Positions 27,453 to 36,815 of a DNA stretch of 64,000 nt are shown piece after piece. Where the stretch lies: IMG/VR virus record IMGVR_UViG_3300042691_032784, positions 17,153 to 81,152 of that record, one strand, 5' to 3'. The position numbers and the translations under genes are program-made. The stretch comes from a virus. Each line of letters begins with the position of its first letter. Positions within the stretch are counted from its first letter, which is position 1. A model generated the notes under the pieces. That model searched no databases and was not told the origin of the DNA. It was given only the letters and a program-made list of their open reading frames with translations.

Positions 27453-28862
27453 TTATAAGTCATTAGTTGTAAATTCTATATTAGCAGGTGGTATATATGA
27501 AATATCTTCAATAGAATTTACCCAAACAATTTCATGTTTAGAATTTTCTTGTCTTTTTCTTAACCACTTTTCATCTTGAGTTCCTACTACATATAAATTA
27601 ACAAGTAATACTGGAACATCTCCAAAAATATTATGTTCTTTTCTTCCTGTTCTACCTCTACGTTGTTTATATTGAGTAGGATTTTGAGTACCACTAGTAG
27701 TTAATCCAAATCTTAAATCTTCAATATCTAAACCTCTATCAAGAGATTTAGCAGTACATAAAACTCTAGCAGTACCTTTTTTAATACTATTAATAGCTAG
27801 AGTTTTTAATCTTACTTTACCAAGTTTAATAAGTTTACCTGTTTTTTCAGATGTAACTACTTTAGTTTGTATTTTACTATGGTAAATAACAGTAGGATGA
27901 TTATTAGTATTTAATATATCTCCTAACTTATCAGCAAATTCAGCTGATTCAGAAAATACAATAGTTTTAACTTTATTAAATTTATTAATAAGTTCTAATG
28001 AAGCTGTATATTTACTTTCTACTTGATTAAGAAGTTCTTTTCTAAACCTAATAGCATTCATTACACTTCTTGCATAACCTATAATATGATTAGGATTCCA
28101 AAGATTATTAAGTTCTTCGTGTTGAGGTATAGATAGATTTAAATCTTGTTTCCAACCTTTTTTTAAAGCAAATGATAATGCCCAACTTGCACCTGCAAAA
28201 TATCTTTTATTATTATCATAACCACCAGATATTATTTTTTGTGCTAAATCAAGTTTATTTTCTAATCTAGGAAGATAATCATTTATTTTTGCTGTATATA
28301 TATCATACTTCTCTTGTTCTTTTTCTGTTAGAGTTAATCCATAATTATATTCAACAAAATCTGCAATAAATCCTTTTTCTTTAGCTTCTTCAACATCTAT
28401 AGTATCAATAATATTATAATAATTAAGAATAGGTTTAAAATTCTTATCATCACAAGATGCGGTTAATCCTATAAACATTTTAGGTTTTACTAAAGTTTTA
28501 TTAATAACTTTAATTCGTTCAGGAGAAGAAAATTCATGTAATTCATCAATAATTAAAACATCTACTTCATATATTTGATTTTCAAGTAATAATTGTTGTA
28601 CTGTTTTAACTAAGATTCTTTCATAAATATATTTAGGAAAAGTTTCTTTAAGTTTTTCTTCCCATTGTTTAACTAATGCACTTCCTGGAACTAATACTAA
28701 ATAACTATGTTTTTTAATAGTTTCTAGTTGTTTAATACAAAGAGAAGCAGTAAATGTTTTACCAACACCTGTAGCATAATTAAATATACCATTACAGTTA
28801 TTATTAAACCATTTATCTTTACCTTCTAGTTGTCTCTGTAATTTATCTTCATTTATTTGCAT
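27453..28862 (-). CDS. SF2 DNA helicase (UvsW-like)
   Basis: 469 residues. GIFNYATGVGKTFTA (motif I), VLVPGSALVKQWEEKL (Ia), VLIIDELHEF (motif II, DELH), IGLTASCDD (III), then TARVLCTAKSLDRGLDIEDL and QYKQRRGRTGRKE (motifs V and VI) form a complete helicase core. Phage homologues branch-migrate recombination intermediates and remodel stalled forks. It overlaps the neighbouring 28853-29341 gene by 10 bp. Confidence 0.85.
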   Translation of the reverse strand: MQINEDKLQRQLEGKDKWFNNNCNGIFNYATGVGKTFTASLCIKQLETIKKHSYLVLVPGSALVKQWEEKLKETFPKYIYERILVKTVQQLLLENQIYEVDVLIIDELHEFSSPERIKVINKTLVKPKMFIGLTASCDDKNFKPILNYYNIIDTIDVEEAKEKGFIADFVEYNYGLTLTEKEQEKYDIYTAKINDYLPRLENKLDLAQKIISGGYDNNKRYFAGASWALSFALKKGWKQDLNLSIPQHEELNNLWNPNHIIGYARSVMNAIRFRKELLNQVESKYTASLELINKFNKVKTIVFSESAEFADKLGDILNTNNHPTVIYHSKIQTKVVTSEKTGKLIKLGKVRLKTLAINSIKKGTARVLCTAKSLDRGLDIEDLRFGLTTSGTQNPTQYKQRRGRTGRKEHNIFGDVPVLLVNLYVVGTQDEKWLRKRQENSKHEIVWVNSIEDISYIPPANIEFTTNDL

Positions 28863-29341
28863 AATTGAAGTCTACTTGCAATTTCTAAATCACCGTCATT
28901 TAATTCTGCAATAATAGCAGTTCTATCATTTAAAGATTTTAAATATAAATCTTTAACAGTTCTAGGAATATTAATATCTTTTGCATATTTAGGTTTTAAT
29001 ATAACAATATCACCTATATTTACATAAGTTTTTAATTCTCCTGTTCCTTTATTTACAAATTCTAAAAATAAAGGAGGGTCAAAACCATAAATTAGATTAG
29101 GATTTTTTTTATCTAATTCTACAATATCTTGTAAAGTTTTAAGATGAGAATAATCTTCTTCTATATTATTTACAAGTTTTACAGTAACACCTTTTTTAAG
29201 TTTTACATGAATTAAATCTTTATTAGGAATAGGATTATATTTAGTTCCAACACTATTATCTATGGGGGAAACTTTTTTACCTGTATTACCTGATAAAGGT
29301 TTAAATTTAAGTTCTTTATTATCTTCCATTATTTTAGCCAA
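28853..29341 (-). CDS. Hypothetical replisome-operon protein
   Basis: 162 residues with repeated β-strand pattern (LIHVKLKKGVTVKLV; LKTYVNIGDIVILKPKY). It is probably a small β-barrel, possibly nucleic-acid binding. It starts inside the polymerase gene end (13 bp overlap) and ends inside the helicase start. KVSPIDNSVG is encoded by a copy of the dispersed motif. Confidence 0.5.
   Translation of the reverse strand: MAKIMEDNKELKFKPLSGNTGKKVSPIDNSVGTKYNPIPNKDLIHVKLKKGVTVKLVNNIEEDYSHLKTLQDIVELDKKNPNLIYGFDPPLFLEFVNKGTGELKTYVNIGDIVILKPKYAKDINIPRTVKDLYLKSLNDRTAIIAELNDGDLEIASRLQLCK
29244..29272 (-). repeat. Dispersed motif, copy 8 (C strand on minus)
   Basis: The minus strand reads GTTTCCCCCATAGATAATAG, then TGTTGGAAC. 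Sense within the 162-aa gene. Inverted partner at 29444. Confidence 0.8.
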
Positions 29342-31659
29342 TAAGGTTTTGTTTCTAATTCTACTTTAATTTTTACATTATTAAGGTATCTATTAGCTAC
29401 TTCTTCAAGTACTATTTTAATTACTTGTGGTAAATTATCTAATTTTTCCCCCTTAGAAAAAGGATGATTGATTTGATTACCTAATGAATTAAATAATATA
29501 TATTCATCTGAATATCCATCTAATTCTTTAGTTATCCTAATAACAAATTCATCATGTACCCAAGCTAGTTGATTAGCATCTATTTTATTTTTAATAAAAT
29601 ATTTATTTAATACAACAGCAGCTTCTTTAAGAAATGTAGCTTGTGTTCCTTGAATACGTTTATTACGAGCGGCAGATAAAGCTTCAGATATTTCAATAAA
29701 ATTATCTTTTTCATTAATTTCTTTTTTAAGAAGTTTAATTAATGAAGGAAACCAAGCTCTAGCATTAGTTCTTGAGTCAAATATTACAAAACCATTCTTT
29801 TTAGCAAAAGCAGATGCTTCTTTAACCATTTTAATAGTATTAGGAATTTCTGATTCAATAGTTTGTATTACAATTTTACCTTCTTCAGTTGGTATATTTA
29901 AAGTATTACCTGCTTTTTTAGGATACATACCATAAATAACTCCAAATGTCATTGGTTTAAAAGCATTACGAATATCTCCAAGACTTTTAGTAACTAAATA
30001 TTCTTTAGTTAATCTTACATACTCACGATATTGGTCTTTTAATTTATCAGTAACTCCTTTACTATTAACTGTAAAAAATTCTAATAATTTTTTAGCTCTA
30101 TAATAATAAATATTTCTCCAACAATTAGTAGCCATATGACTATGCATATCTTGTTCAGATAATTCAATAAGTCTAAAATCTTGAGCATGAGAAGCCATAA
30201 CAATTAATTCTGCTCCACTATAATCAGCAGTAACTAAACTATATTTTTCTGCATCAACAGTAAAACAATTTCTATATTCATTACTACGTGGAATATTTTG
30301 AGCATTATATTTATCAGGTTCATTATCTCCACCTCCGGATTGATATCTACCAGTAACTGCTTCACATTGTCTAAAAATAGTATGAATTTTATTAGTAACA
30401 GGATTAATTTTATTTATAAAATTTTCTCCATAAGTACTTAAAGATTTTTCTAATTTACTATGTTTAATAAGTAATTTTATAAAGTCCTTCATTAAACAAT
30501 CAGGTTTTAAAATTAAATATCTTTGTAATAAATCAGCTTTAATACTATAAGCATCTACTTTACCAATAAGTTTACCTTTATTATCAAATTGTGGAATAGC
30601 AAAAGTTTCATCAGGTTTAATCATAGGTTCTTGTAAAGCAGCAAATATATGAACTATATCTTTTTTAGATTTATAATTTATATTTCCTGTTTCAACAGTA
30701 AGTTTCTTTTTAAGACCAGAAAAACTTTTAGAAGTCATTGGGTCACCAAATAAATCTTTTTGATTTACAGTACCATCAGAATTAATAAAAGAATCTAATT
30801 CAGAAGGTTTTCTTTCTTTATTAAATTTTTGACCTCCTAAAGATACTTTAATATCTATTTTAAAATCATTATTAAAATTAATTTTAAATTCTTTAAGTTT
30901 ACGAACTTCATTATCTAGTTCTACTTTAATATTAAATAATTCTTGTTTTTCTTTTATTATTCTTTTTCTCCATAATTCAGTATCAAATACAAAACCTTCT
31001 AATTCTGCTTTTGCAATGATATTAATTAATGGAAATTCAATACCATAAATTAAAAAAGGAACTTGATATTTTTTAATTAATTTTTGTTGTACTTTTCTAA
31101 CATCAAATAAATCAACTAAATCTCCTTTAAGATAATATAAATGTGATGCAGTTATTTTAAATTTTGTAATATCAGCACCAATAAATTCATCTCTAGTAGT
31201 TTTTAATATAACTTTATTTAAATGTCTTTTAACAACTTCAGAATAACTAAAATTATAACCAAGTCCCATAAATAATCTTTGGTCTGCAATCATAGTATCA
31301 TACAATTTTGTAAATAAAATATTATATTGTACTTTTACTATTTTAATATCATATTTAAGATTATGACCTAGTAATATTGTATTGTATTTAATAAGATTAT
31401 TAAATATATATTCAATATTAATAGTCCAATCAAACATAATTTGCTTTGATTTAGTACCAAAACCATATAAGATAGGAGTTAATAAATATGCATCAAGACC
31501 ATTAGCTTCAATATCAAAAGCTAAAATTTTTCTTTTACTAAAGTATTGATAATATATATTTTTACCTTCATTTTCATCTAAAATTATAATATCGGGAAAA
31601 ATAGATTTATTAATACTTTTAGTATAATATTCTTTATTATTAGTTACAAAGTATATCAT
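29329..31659 (-). CDS. Family A DNA polymerase
   Basis: 776 residues. The 3'-5' exonuclease domain is visible from ILAFDIEANGLD (DxE) and LLGHNLKYDIKIV. Polymerase motifs: A, SLVTADYSGAELIVMA; B, RNAFKPMTFGVIYG; C, LAWVHDEFVI. All three catalytic carboxylate positions are present, so both activities look intact. This is the main replicative polymerase, grouped with helicases and exonuclease in one leftward transcript. An insertion at about residues 255-345 (GGQKFNKERK to DPMTSKSFSG) is longer than in bacterial Pol I. Confidence 0.93.
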   Translation of the reverse strand: MIYFVTNNKEYYTKSINKSIFPDIIILDENEGKNIYYQYFSKRKILAFDIEANGLDAYLLTPILYGFGTKSKQIMFDWTINIEYIFNNLIKYNTILLGHNLKYDIKIVKVQYNILFTKLYDTMIADQRLFMGLGYNFSYSEVVKRHLNKVILKTTRDEFIGADITKFKITASHLYYLKGDLVDLFDVRKVQQKLIKKYQVPFLIYGIEFPLINIIAKAELEGFVFDTELWRKRIIKEKQELFNIKVELDNEVRKLKEFKINFNNDFKIDIKVSLGGQKFNKERKPSELDSFINSDGTVNQKDLFGDPMTSKSFSGLKKKLTVETGNINYKSKKDIVHIFAALQEPMIKPDETFAIPQFDNKGKLIGKVDAYSIKADLLQRYLILKPDCLMKDFIKLLIKHSKLEKSLSTYGENFINKINPVTNKIHTIFRQCEAVTGRYQSGGGDNEPDKYNAQNIPRSNEYRNCFTVDAEKYSLVTADYSGAELIVMASHAQDFRLIELSEQDMHSHMATNCWRNIYYYRAKKLLEFFTVNSKGVTDKLKDQYREYVRLTKEYLVTKSLGDIRNAFKPMTFGVIYGMYPKKAGNTLNIPTEEGKIVIQTIESEIPNTIKMVKEASAFAKKNGFVIFDSRTNARAWFPSLIKLLKKEINEKDNFIEISEALSAARNKRIQGTQATFLKEAAVVLNKYFIKNKIDANQLAWVHDEFVIRITKELDGYSDEYILFNSLGNQINHPFSKGEKLDNLPQVIKIVLEEVANRYLNNVKIKVELETKPYWLK
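29444..29470 (+). repeat. Dispersed motif, copy 9 (C strand on plus)
   Basis: TTTTCCCCCTTAGAAAAAGG, then ATGATTG. Antisense in the polymerase gene (HPFSKGEKL). The 3' half is weaker. About 185 bp from copy 8. Confidence 0.65.
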
Positions 31660-31661
31660 AA

Positions 31662-31964
31662 TTAAAATACATCAAAGTTAGTATCTCCTTTTTCAAGTTT
31701 ATTAAATGCTCCTATAACAGAAGTTTTTAATAAATCCCAATATTTTAATGAAGGATGTTCATAATGGTAATAATTAATAATATTATTAATATTTAGATTT
31801 TTAGATTCTAAATAACTAATATAATATTTAATACAAGTTTCTATATTAGAACTTTCAATTTTAAGTAATAATTCTTTATTACCTAATGCTTGTAATAGAT
31901 ATAATCTACATTCTTTAAAAGTATTACTATTTTTTGCTATTGCTTGTATTAAAGCATTATGCAT
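31662..31964 (-). CDS. Small hypothetical protein (100 aa)
   Basis: 100 residues, helical, beginning MHNALIQAIAKNSNTFKECR. It lies between the SF1 helicase (8 bp overlap) and the polymerase (2 bp gap), so it is surely co-translated. No motif recognised. Confidence 0.5.
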   Translation of the reverse strand: MHNALIQAIAKNSNTFKECRLYLLQALGNKELLLKIESSNIETCIKYYISYLESKNLNINNIINYYHYEHPSLKYWDLLKTSVIGAFNKLEKGDTNFDVF

Positions 31965-33306
31965 AAATAATATTAAGTTTAGAAGTTCTAGAAAGAGCTA
32001 CATAAATAAGTTTACGTCTTTCACTAGCAGTTCTATTTTTTAATAAATCACTAAGTAATATAGATACATTTTCATAAGTACTTCCTTGAGATTTATGTAC
32101 AGTTATTGCATAACCGTAGTCTAAATCTTTACTAGCAACTAAAGAACCATGTTCATCAATAATATCTTCAAAAAGACAAATAGGGTCTTTAAAATCATAA
32201 AATTGTTTCCATCTTCTTTGAGTTTTACCAATATTAAGTCTAATATTATATTCTTTAATAAAATCTTCATAACTATCTGGATGTAAAATAAATACAGGTA
32301 AAGAACAATCTTTAAATTCTACTGAATATCCTTTTAATTTTACTCCTAAAATAACATTATCGATAATTCTTACTTGAGATACAATATAATCTGCTGAATT
32401 TTCAATTATAGGAATATAATAAGGAGCTACTTTAATCTCTTTAGTAATAGATTTATAACCCATTAAAATATCACCTACTTCAATTAATTCATTTGATTGA
32501 ATAATTTTACCTCTAATATATCTGTTTAAAACTTTAACAGTTTTATTAGTCCAAGCAATAGTTTTAACAATATCAGGATTTTGATTATATTCTGCATCAT
32601 AATATTTTTCTACAGTAGCATCATAAAATTCAGCTTTTTCTAATCTTTTAAATCCTTCATTTTCATTAATATCTATTTTAATATCTGTAAGATATTGCAT
32701 AATATTATCTGTTTCATCTCGTACATCATTTCTAGCAATCTCAATTAATTTTTGATTAGGATTACTATTAGATTGTCTAACAATAGTTTCTAAATTAACT
32801 ATATTAGTTAATAAGAATACTTTACTTATTTTTTCGTTTACAGGAGGTAATTGATATTTATCTCCCATAAATATTACTTTTACTTTATGTTTAACAGCTT
32901 TTTCATATATTAAATCAATAATAGCACTATTAAGCATAGATGCTTCATCTATTACTAATATTTGATAATATTGAATTGTTTCTTCAGCTAGTTGCATAAA
33001 GATTGGTTTATTAGGATTGAAATCTTCTATTTCAACATTAGGTCTTAATCCTAATAATTTTTGAATCGTCTCAGCAGGACGATTAGTAGACTTAGCTATA
33101 ACTTTTTTAGCTTTATGAGTAGGGGCAGAAACTACAACTTTTTTATGTTTAAGATTTTGTAATATAATATTCATTACAGTAGTTTTACCTGTTCCAGCAT
33201 AACCACTTAATGTAATAAAATAATCATCTTCTCTTTTAAAAATTCTATTTTCTGCCCAACTTTTAATAGTATTAGCCGCTACTTCTTGGTCTGGGGTTAA
33301 TATCAT
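31957..33306 (-). CDS. SF1 DNA helicase (RecD/Dda-like)
   Basis: 449 residues. GYAGTGKTTVMNIIL (motif I), VVVSAPTHKAKKVI (Ia), ILVIDEASMLNS (motif II), VIFMGDKYQLPPV (III) and YAITVHKSQGSTYENV (V) followed by VALSRT (VI) are all present. These match the Dda/RecD2 class of 5'-3' helicases used in phage replication and recombination. It is one base from the DnaQ-like gene. Confidence 0.88.
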   Translation of the reverse strand: MILTPDQEVAANTIKSWAENRIFKREDDYFITLSGYAGTGKTTVMNIILQNLKHKKVVVSAPTHKAKKVIAKSTNRPAETIQKLLGLRPNVEIEDFNPNKPIFMQLAEETIQYYQILVIDEASMLNSAIIDLIYEKAVKHKVKVIFMGDKYQLPPVNEKISKVFLLTNIVNLETIVRQSNSNPNQKLIEIARNDVRDETDNIMQYLTDIKIDINENEGFKRLEKAEFYDATVEKYYDAEYNQNPDIVKTIAWTNKTVKVLNRYIRGKIIQSNELIEVGDILMGYKSITKEIKVAPYYIPIIENSADYIVSQVRIIDNVILGVKLKGYSVEFKDCSLPVFILHPDSYEDFIKEYNIRLNIGKTQRRWKQFYDFKDPICLFEDIIDEHGSLVASKDLDYGYAITVHKSQGSTYENVSILLSDLLKNRTASERRKLIYVALSRTSKLNIIYA

Positions 33307-33307
33307 A

Positions 33308-33976
33308 TTAATATATATCTTGAATTTCTCCTTTTATCCAAGATTGAAATTTAACATCAGTTAATAACATAATTAAAACAACATCTGTTGTTGCTTCTAC
33401 ATCCTGCATAGCATCATGAGCATTATATTTATCACTTAATTTAGTTTTAAAGTAATATTCATATAATGCTTCTAGTTTAGGAAATTTATAAGTTCCTGGA
33501 TAACTAGGATTAGGAAGTTTAACAATATTAGTATTATATTTCATAGTGCAAAAAGCTCTACAATTTTTTTTAGCAAGAGGTGTAATACCAAGTCTTAATA
33601 ATTCAGATGCCATAACATTTCTATCAAATTGAATATTATGAGCAATAATAAAATCTACAGAATTAGTATAACCTTGAAACATAAAAGCTACATCAATAAT
33701 ATTTTTACCTTCTTCAAAAGCTTTATCAAAAGATATATTATGTACTTTAAATGCTTCTTTATCTTGTTTTAATTCTTTATTTTCTCTAATAGGTAATATT
33801 AGATGATTAAAAGTATGAATTACTTTAGGATTAAAATCATTAACTGTTTCGTCAATTTCAATAATTTTACCTGCAAGTTGTAAAACATGAGGATAATTAT
33901 TTAAATCATCTTCTGCTTTTGAATAATGTTTTGGTTTACCGTTTGTTTCAGTATCAAAAATAAGTATTTTTTTCAT
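33308..33976 (-). CDS. DnaQ-like 3'-5' exonuclease
   Basis: 222 residues. ILIFDTETNGK (ExoI, DxE), DFIIAHNIQFDRNVMASEL (ExoII) and YNAHDAMQDVEATTDVV (ExoIII, HxAxxD) are complete, so catalysis is expected. The polymerase already has an exonuclease domain, so this may act in recombination, repair or RNA/DNA degradation. Confidence 0.87.
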   Translation of the reverse strand: MKKILIFDTETNGKPKHYSKAEDDLNNYPHVLQLAGKIIEIDETVNDFNPKVIHTFNHLILPIRENKELKQDKEAFKVHNISFDKAFEEGKNIIDVAFMFQGYTNSVDFIIAHNIQFDRNVMASELLRLGITPLAKKNCRAFCTMKYNTNIVKLPNPSYPGTYKFPKLEALYEYYFKTKLSDKYNAHDAMQDVEATTDVVLIMLLTDVKFQSWIKGEIQDIY

Positions 33977-33980
33977 AGTA

Positions 33981-34148
33981 TTATTTGTTTTTTAATCGTT
34001 TAGTTAAATAACATACAACACAAATAATACCTGTTTTAGAATAAGTAGTATTAATAACTTTAACATAAGTTTCTTCGTTATTAAGACTATTTAATTCATT
34101 TTCTACTTCATTTGGAATGCCTGTAATTACTTTAAATTTACCTTCCAT
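33981..34148 (-). CDS. Small hypothetical protein (55 aa)
   Basis: ATG at 34148 opens 55 codons, from MEGKFKVITGIPNEVENE to YLTKRLKNK, with paired Cys in IICVVCYL. It stops 4 bp before the exonuclease start, so it fits the operon. No family recognised. Confidence 0.55.
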   Translation of the reverse strand: MEGKFKVITGIPNEVENELNSLNNEETYVKVINTTYSKTGIICVVCYLTKRLKNK

Positions 34149-34185
34149 TTGTTTTATTTTATTTTGGATTAAAATTAAGTTAGTT

Positions 34186-34440
34186 TTAATTAGATTTATA
34201 ACAAGTAAATTCTTTAGGAATTTTATTAATATTAGTAGTAATATGAGTCATTGGTTCAGCAATGTCTTTACATTCATTTTTACCTACAAAATATGTAGTA
34301 TGTACAATTTGTCCTTTATCATTAGTAGATTGCCAAGTTACTGGGTCTGTAACTAATATACAATCACAAGGATTATAATCAGGACAATCATGAGAACAAC
34401 TTATAGTAATTAAACTTAATAATACAAATACTTTTTTCAT
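34186..34440 (-). CDS. Small Cys-rich lipoprotein
   Basis: 84 residues. MKKVFVLLSLITISC is a lipoprotein signal peptide with a lipobox Cys at residue 15. Four more Cys follow in the exported part (HDCPDYNPCDCILV; ECKD), then FTCY near the end. A lipidated small surface protein in a replication operon could serve superinfection exclusion; this is inferred from type only. Confidence 0.7.
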   Translation of the reverse strand: MKKVFVLLSLITISCSHDCPDYNPCDCILVTDPVTWQSTNDKGQIVHTTYFVGKNECKDIAEPMTHITTNINKIPKEFTCYKSN

Positions 34441-34736
34441 CTTTTTTTCTTTTTTTTAATTACTCTTTTAATTGGTTTAGAACTTAATTTTTGTTGTTTT
34501 AATTTTTCAACTAATTTATTAAATTCCTCAACATATTTAACTTGTTTAAAAATTAATCTAGTTTTATAAGCATATTCTGCTTTTAAATCATTAAGATAAT
34601 CTGAATTAATTTCTGTTCTAGTTATTTTTTCTATTTGAGTTTTTAAATAACCAATAGACATATCTTTAATAGGATATTCTCTATTAAATACTTGAGGGTA
34701 ATTTTCATGTTCTAATTTAATTTTATCTAAACTCAT
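34437..34736 (-). CDS. Small basic hypothetical protein
   Basis: 99 residues, helical, ending in a Lys/Arg block (RVIKKKKKR), which suggests nucleic-acid or membrane-surface binding. ATGA overlap with the lipoprotein gene. No recognised domain. Confidence 0.5.
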   Translation of the reverse strand: MSLDKIKLEHENYPQVFNREYPIKDMSIGYLKTQIEKITRTEINSDYLNDLKAEYAYKTRLIFKQVKYVEEFNKLVEKLKQQKLSSKPIKRVIKKKKKR

Positions 34737-34748
34737 AGTACTATTATA

Positions 34749-35090
34749 TTAATTAGTTTCTTGTTCAATAAAAGTTAATAATACAAAATCTTCTTTTACA
34801 ATAGTAAAAAGTATATTATATTTAACTTTTTCTTTAGGACGATTAAGAGAATCTTTTAATTGAAGAACTAATGGTATTTTATTTTCAATATCATTAGTAT
34901 TTTTATAGAAATAAATTAATCTAGGATTTTCATGTTTACTAAAGTAACCTTCTCTAATAGTAAAATTTTCAGATTCTTTATTTAATCTGTTTAATAATTT
35001 ACTACGATGAGCATCTTTATAATAACTATGATTTTTAGCTAAAATTTCTCCTTGTTCTACTAAATATTTAATTATTAGAGGATTCTTCAT
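34749..35090 (-). CDS. Hypothetical protein
   Basis: 113 residues. Helical N terminus, β-rich C-terminal half (NILFTIVKEDFVLLTFIEQ). It begins 23 bp inside the upstream gene, the largest overlap in this operon. Function unknown. Confidence 0.5.
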   Translation of the reverse strand: MKNPLIIKYLVEQGEILAKNHSYYKDAHRSKLLNRLNKESENFTIREGYFSKHENPRLIYFYKNTNDIENKIPLVLQLKDSLNRPKEKVKYNILFTIVKEDFVLLTFIEQETN

Positions 35091-35388
35091 AATTGATAAT
35101 ACCTATAATATAATCAGATTTAATAGTTTTAAGATTTTCATAACCTTCTACCGGTAAATCAAAACGGTCTACACTATTAAACTGATAAATAATAATAGTA
35201 TCAACTGTATAAACAGAACTATGTGATTTAATAACTTTACCTATTCTAAGAAATTTTTCTTTTTTAAGTTTATCAATAGTTTCTTGTGGTAATCTAACAC
35301 CTCCTTGTGTTTCTTGAACTTGTACAGGTTCTTCTTCTATTAATAAGAAGCTTGGTTTTAATGAAATTTGTTCTAATTTTAATGACAT
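35068..35388 (-). CDS. GroES-like co-chaperonin candidate
   Basis: 106 residues. The order PSFLLIEEEP, a mobile-loop-like variable segment (EETQGG region, residues 24-36), GKVIKSHSSVYTVDTIIIYQF and a terminal SDYIIGIINYEE strand follows the GroES/gp31 β-barrel. If correct it would replace host GroES to fold large phage proteins. Sequence identity is low, so the call is tentative. First gene after a 240 bp gap, hence promoter-proximal. Confidence 0.45.
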   Translation of the reverse strand: MSLKLEQISLKPSFLLIEEEPVQVQETQGGVRLPQETIDKLKKEKFLRIGKVIKSHSSVYTVDTIIIYQFNSVDRFDLPVEGYENLKTIKSDYIIGIINYEESSNN

Positions 35389-35628
35389 AATTTATATTAC
35401 TTTTTGATTTAACAATAACAGTTTTACACACTAGATTTTCTTTTAGTGTAACTTATAATCCTCTAATACATTTAGTTGTATTATCTATTTCTAGCATTAT
35501 TATAAGAAATTGTTTCAACTTTTATTTATACACGTTTAAGTCACTATTAATTGGCATCACAATAGGCGTGAATTATAATAGTTAATCATCAGATTGTTTT
35601 CGTGTTTGATTATAAGAATCTTTTAAAT
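35389..35628 (-). promoter_or_regulatory. Non-coding gap upstream of the replisome transcript
   Basis: Contains inverted repeat ACACTA (35428-35433) / TAGTGT (35444-35449) with a 10-base loop. No TTTG element occurs on the minus strand, so any promoter here is not the Bacteroides host type. It may be read by the phage polymerase. Confidence 0.35.
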
Positions 35629-35892
35629 TTATTTTACTTTTATACTTTCTAAATAAGTACCAATAGTATAAAATAATACTTCTAATGATTCATCTGTTAA
35701 TCCAATACAAGTATTAATTATATCATCTTTTACAAAAGTATCTGCACATTTTATATCTAAATTTTCATATTTAGTTAAAGGTCTTTTAATTATAATTAAA
35801 TTACCTTTAGGTTTTTTAATTACAATAACTTCTCTTTTTCTCTTAAATTTACTAATAACTCCATTAGGATGGGTAGTTGTATTTATTTTCAT
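35629..35892 (-). CDS. Small hypothetical protein (87 aa)
   Basis: 87 residues. A basic N-terminal half (ISKFKRKREVIVIKKPKGNLIIIKRP) is strand-rich and the C-terminal half is helical. No motif recognised. Confidence 0.45.
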   Translation of the reverse strand: MKINTTTHPNGVISKFKRKREVIVIKKPKGNLIIIKRPLTKYENLDIKCADTFVKDDIINTCIGLTDESLEVLFYTIGTYLESIKVK

Positions 35893-35914
35893 AAATTATG
35901 ATTTATTAATTATA

Positions 35915-36202
35915 TTAAATTGCTATTTTTAAAGCTAATTCAAATTCTTCTTTAGATTGAATAAGTGTATTAGACAATGATTTTCTTGTATTCCAATTAG
36001 CAGTTATAGAAAGAAATATACCATATTTATCATCTCTATTAAATACTAATTGTCTATAATCTTTACCTAATTTACCATAACTTCTTGATTCTACAACCCA
36101 ATGTTTATTATTATAAACACCATATTGACCATCATCTTTTATTTTATAATAACCTAAAGAATCTAAATATTCTTCAGTTAAATATGTATTATCTATATTC
36201 AT
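35915..36202 (-). CDS. Small hypothetical protein (95 aa)
   Basis: 95 residues, MNIDNTYLTEEYLDSLGYYK at the start, rich in Tyr/Asn, possibly a small α/β fold. It lies 9 bp after the upstream gene. Function unknown. Confidence 0.45.
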   Translation of the reverse strand: MNIDNTYLTEEYLDSLGYYKIKDDGQYGVYNNKHWVVESRSYGKLGKDYRQLVFNRDDKYGIFLSITANWNTRKSLSNTLIQSKEEFELALKIAI

Positions 36203-36211
36203 ATTTATTAA

Positions 36212-36610
36212 TTATAATTTATTAGTTATAATTAAAGCATCAGTTAATATCATAGAATTATTTGCACTATAATGCAAAGGAAGAATATTATATATTTTAT
36301 ATCCTTTATTTGTTAATTCAATAATTTTATCTTGAATTGTAATAAATCTAGGAATAGATATAGAATAATGATGTAATTCTTTTTCTTGATTGTTAATATT
36401 TACTGGATTATCTAAAAAATTAGATTGTAAAACTTCAATTAGTTTTATAACTGATTCATTATCTAATTCAATATAAGATTCACTAGCTTGAATAAGTAGT
36501 GATTTACCTCGTATTTTTTCCCCGTAGAAGGAATGTAGTGTTATGTTTGAACCAACTGATATTTTTTCTTTATCAGTAATTCCATAAAATTTAGCTAATT
36601 GTGTACTCAT
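36212..36610 (-). CDS. Hypothetical protein (132 aa)
   Basis: 132 residues. The first half is β-rich with SVGSNITLHSFYGEKI, a segment imposed by a dispersed-motif copy. The second half is helix-strand. Another copy of the same motif lies 34-60 bp upstream of the start on the coding strand, in promoter-like position. Confidence 0.5.
   Translation of the reverse strand: MSTQLAKFYGITDKEKISVGSNITLHSFYGEKIRGKSLLIQASESYIELDNESVIKLIEVLQSNFLDNPVNINNQEKELHHYSISIPRFITIQDKIIELTNKGYKIYNILPLHYSANNSMILTDALIITNKL
36516..36550 (+). repeat. Dispersed motif, copy 10 (C strand on plus)
   Basis: TTTTCCCCGTAGAAGG, then AATGTAGTGTT and ATGTTTGAAC. Antisense in the 132-aa gene. Longer spacer than other copies. 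Confidence 0.7.
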
Positions 36611-36643
36611 AGTATTATAATTATTAGTTAATATTTATTTTAA

Positions 36644-36670
36644 GTTCCAACACTATTTCTAAGTGGGAAA
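36644..36670 (-). repeat. Dispersed motif, copy 11 (non-coding)
   Basis: The minus strand reads TTTCCCACTTAGAAATAG, then TGTTGGAAC. Located upstream of the 36610 start. About 140 bp from copy 10 and inverted. Confidence 0.7.
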
Positions 36671-36772
36671 TATTCATAATTTTATATTTTAGATAAAATT
36701 ATAAGACTTTAAATTAAGCGATTTAAGACATTCATTTTTAAACTAATATTATAATATTATATAGGTACTAAA

Positions 36773-36815
36773 ATGCAAAGCCGGTAAGCTATGTGGCTGT
36801 ACCGGCAAATTGCAT
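36773..36815. other. Strong stem-loop, candidate structured RNA
   Basis: ATGCAA/TTGCAT (36773-36778/36810-36815) encloses GCCGGTA/TACCGGC (36780-36786/36800-36806) and a 3 bp AGC/GCT tip. It is much more GC-rich than its surroundings, with no U-run, so it is not a standard terminator. Confidence 0.7.
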
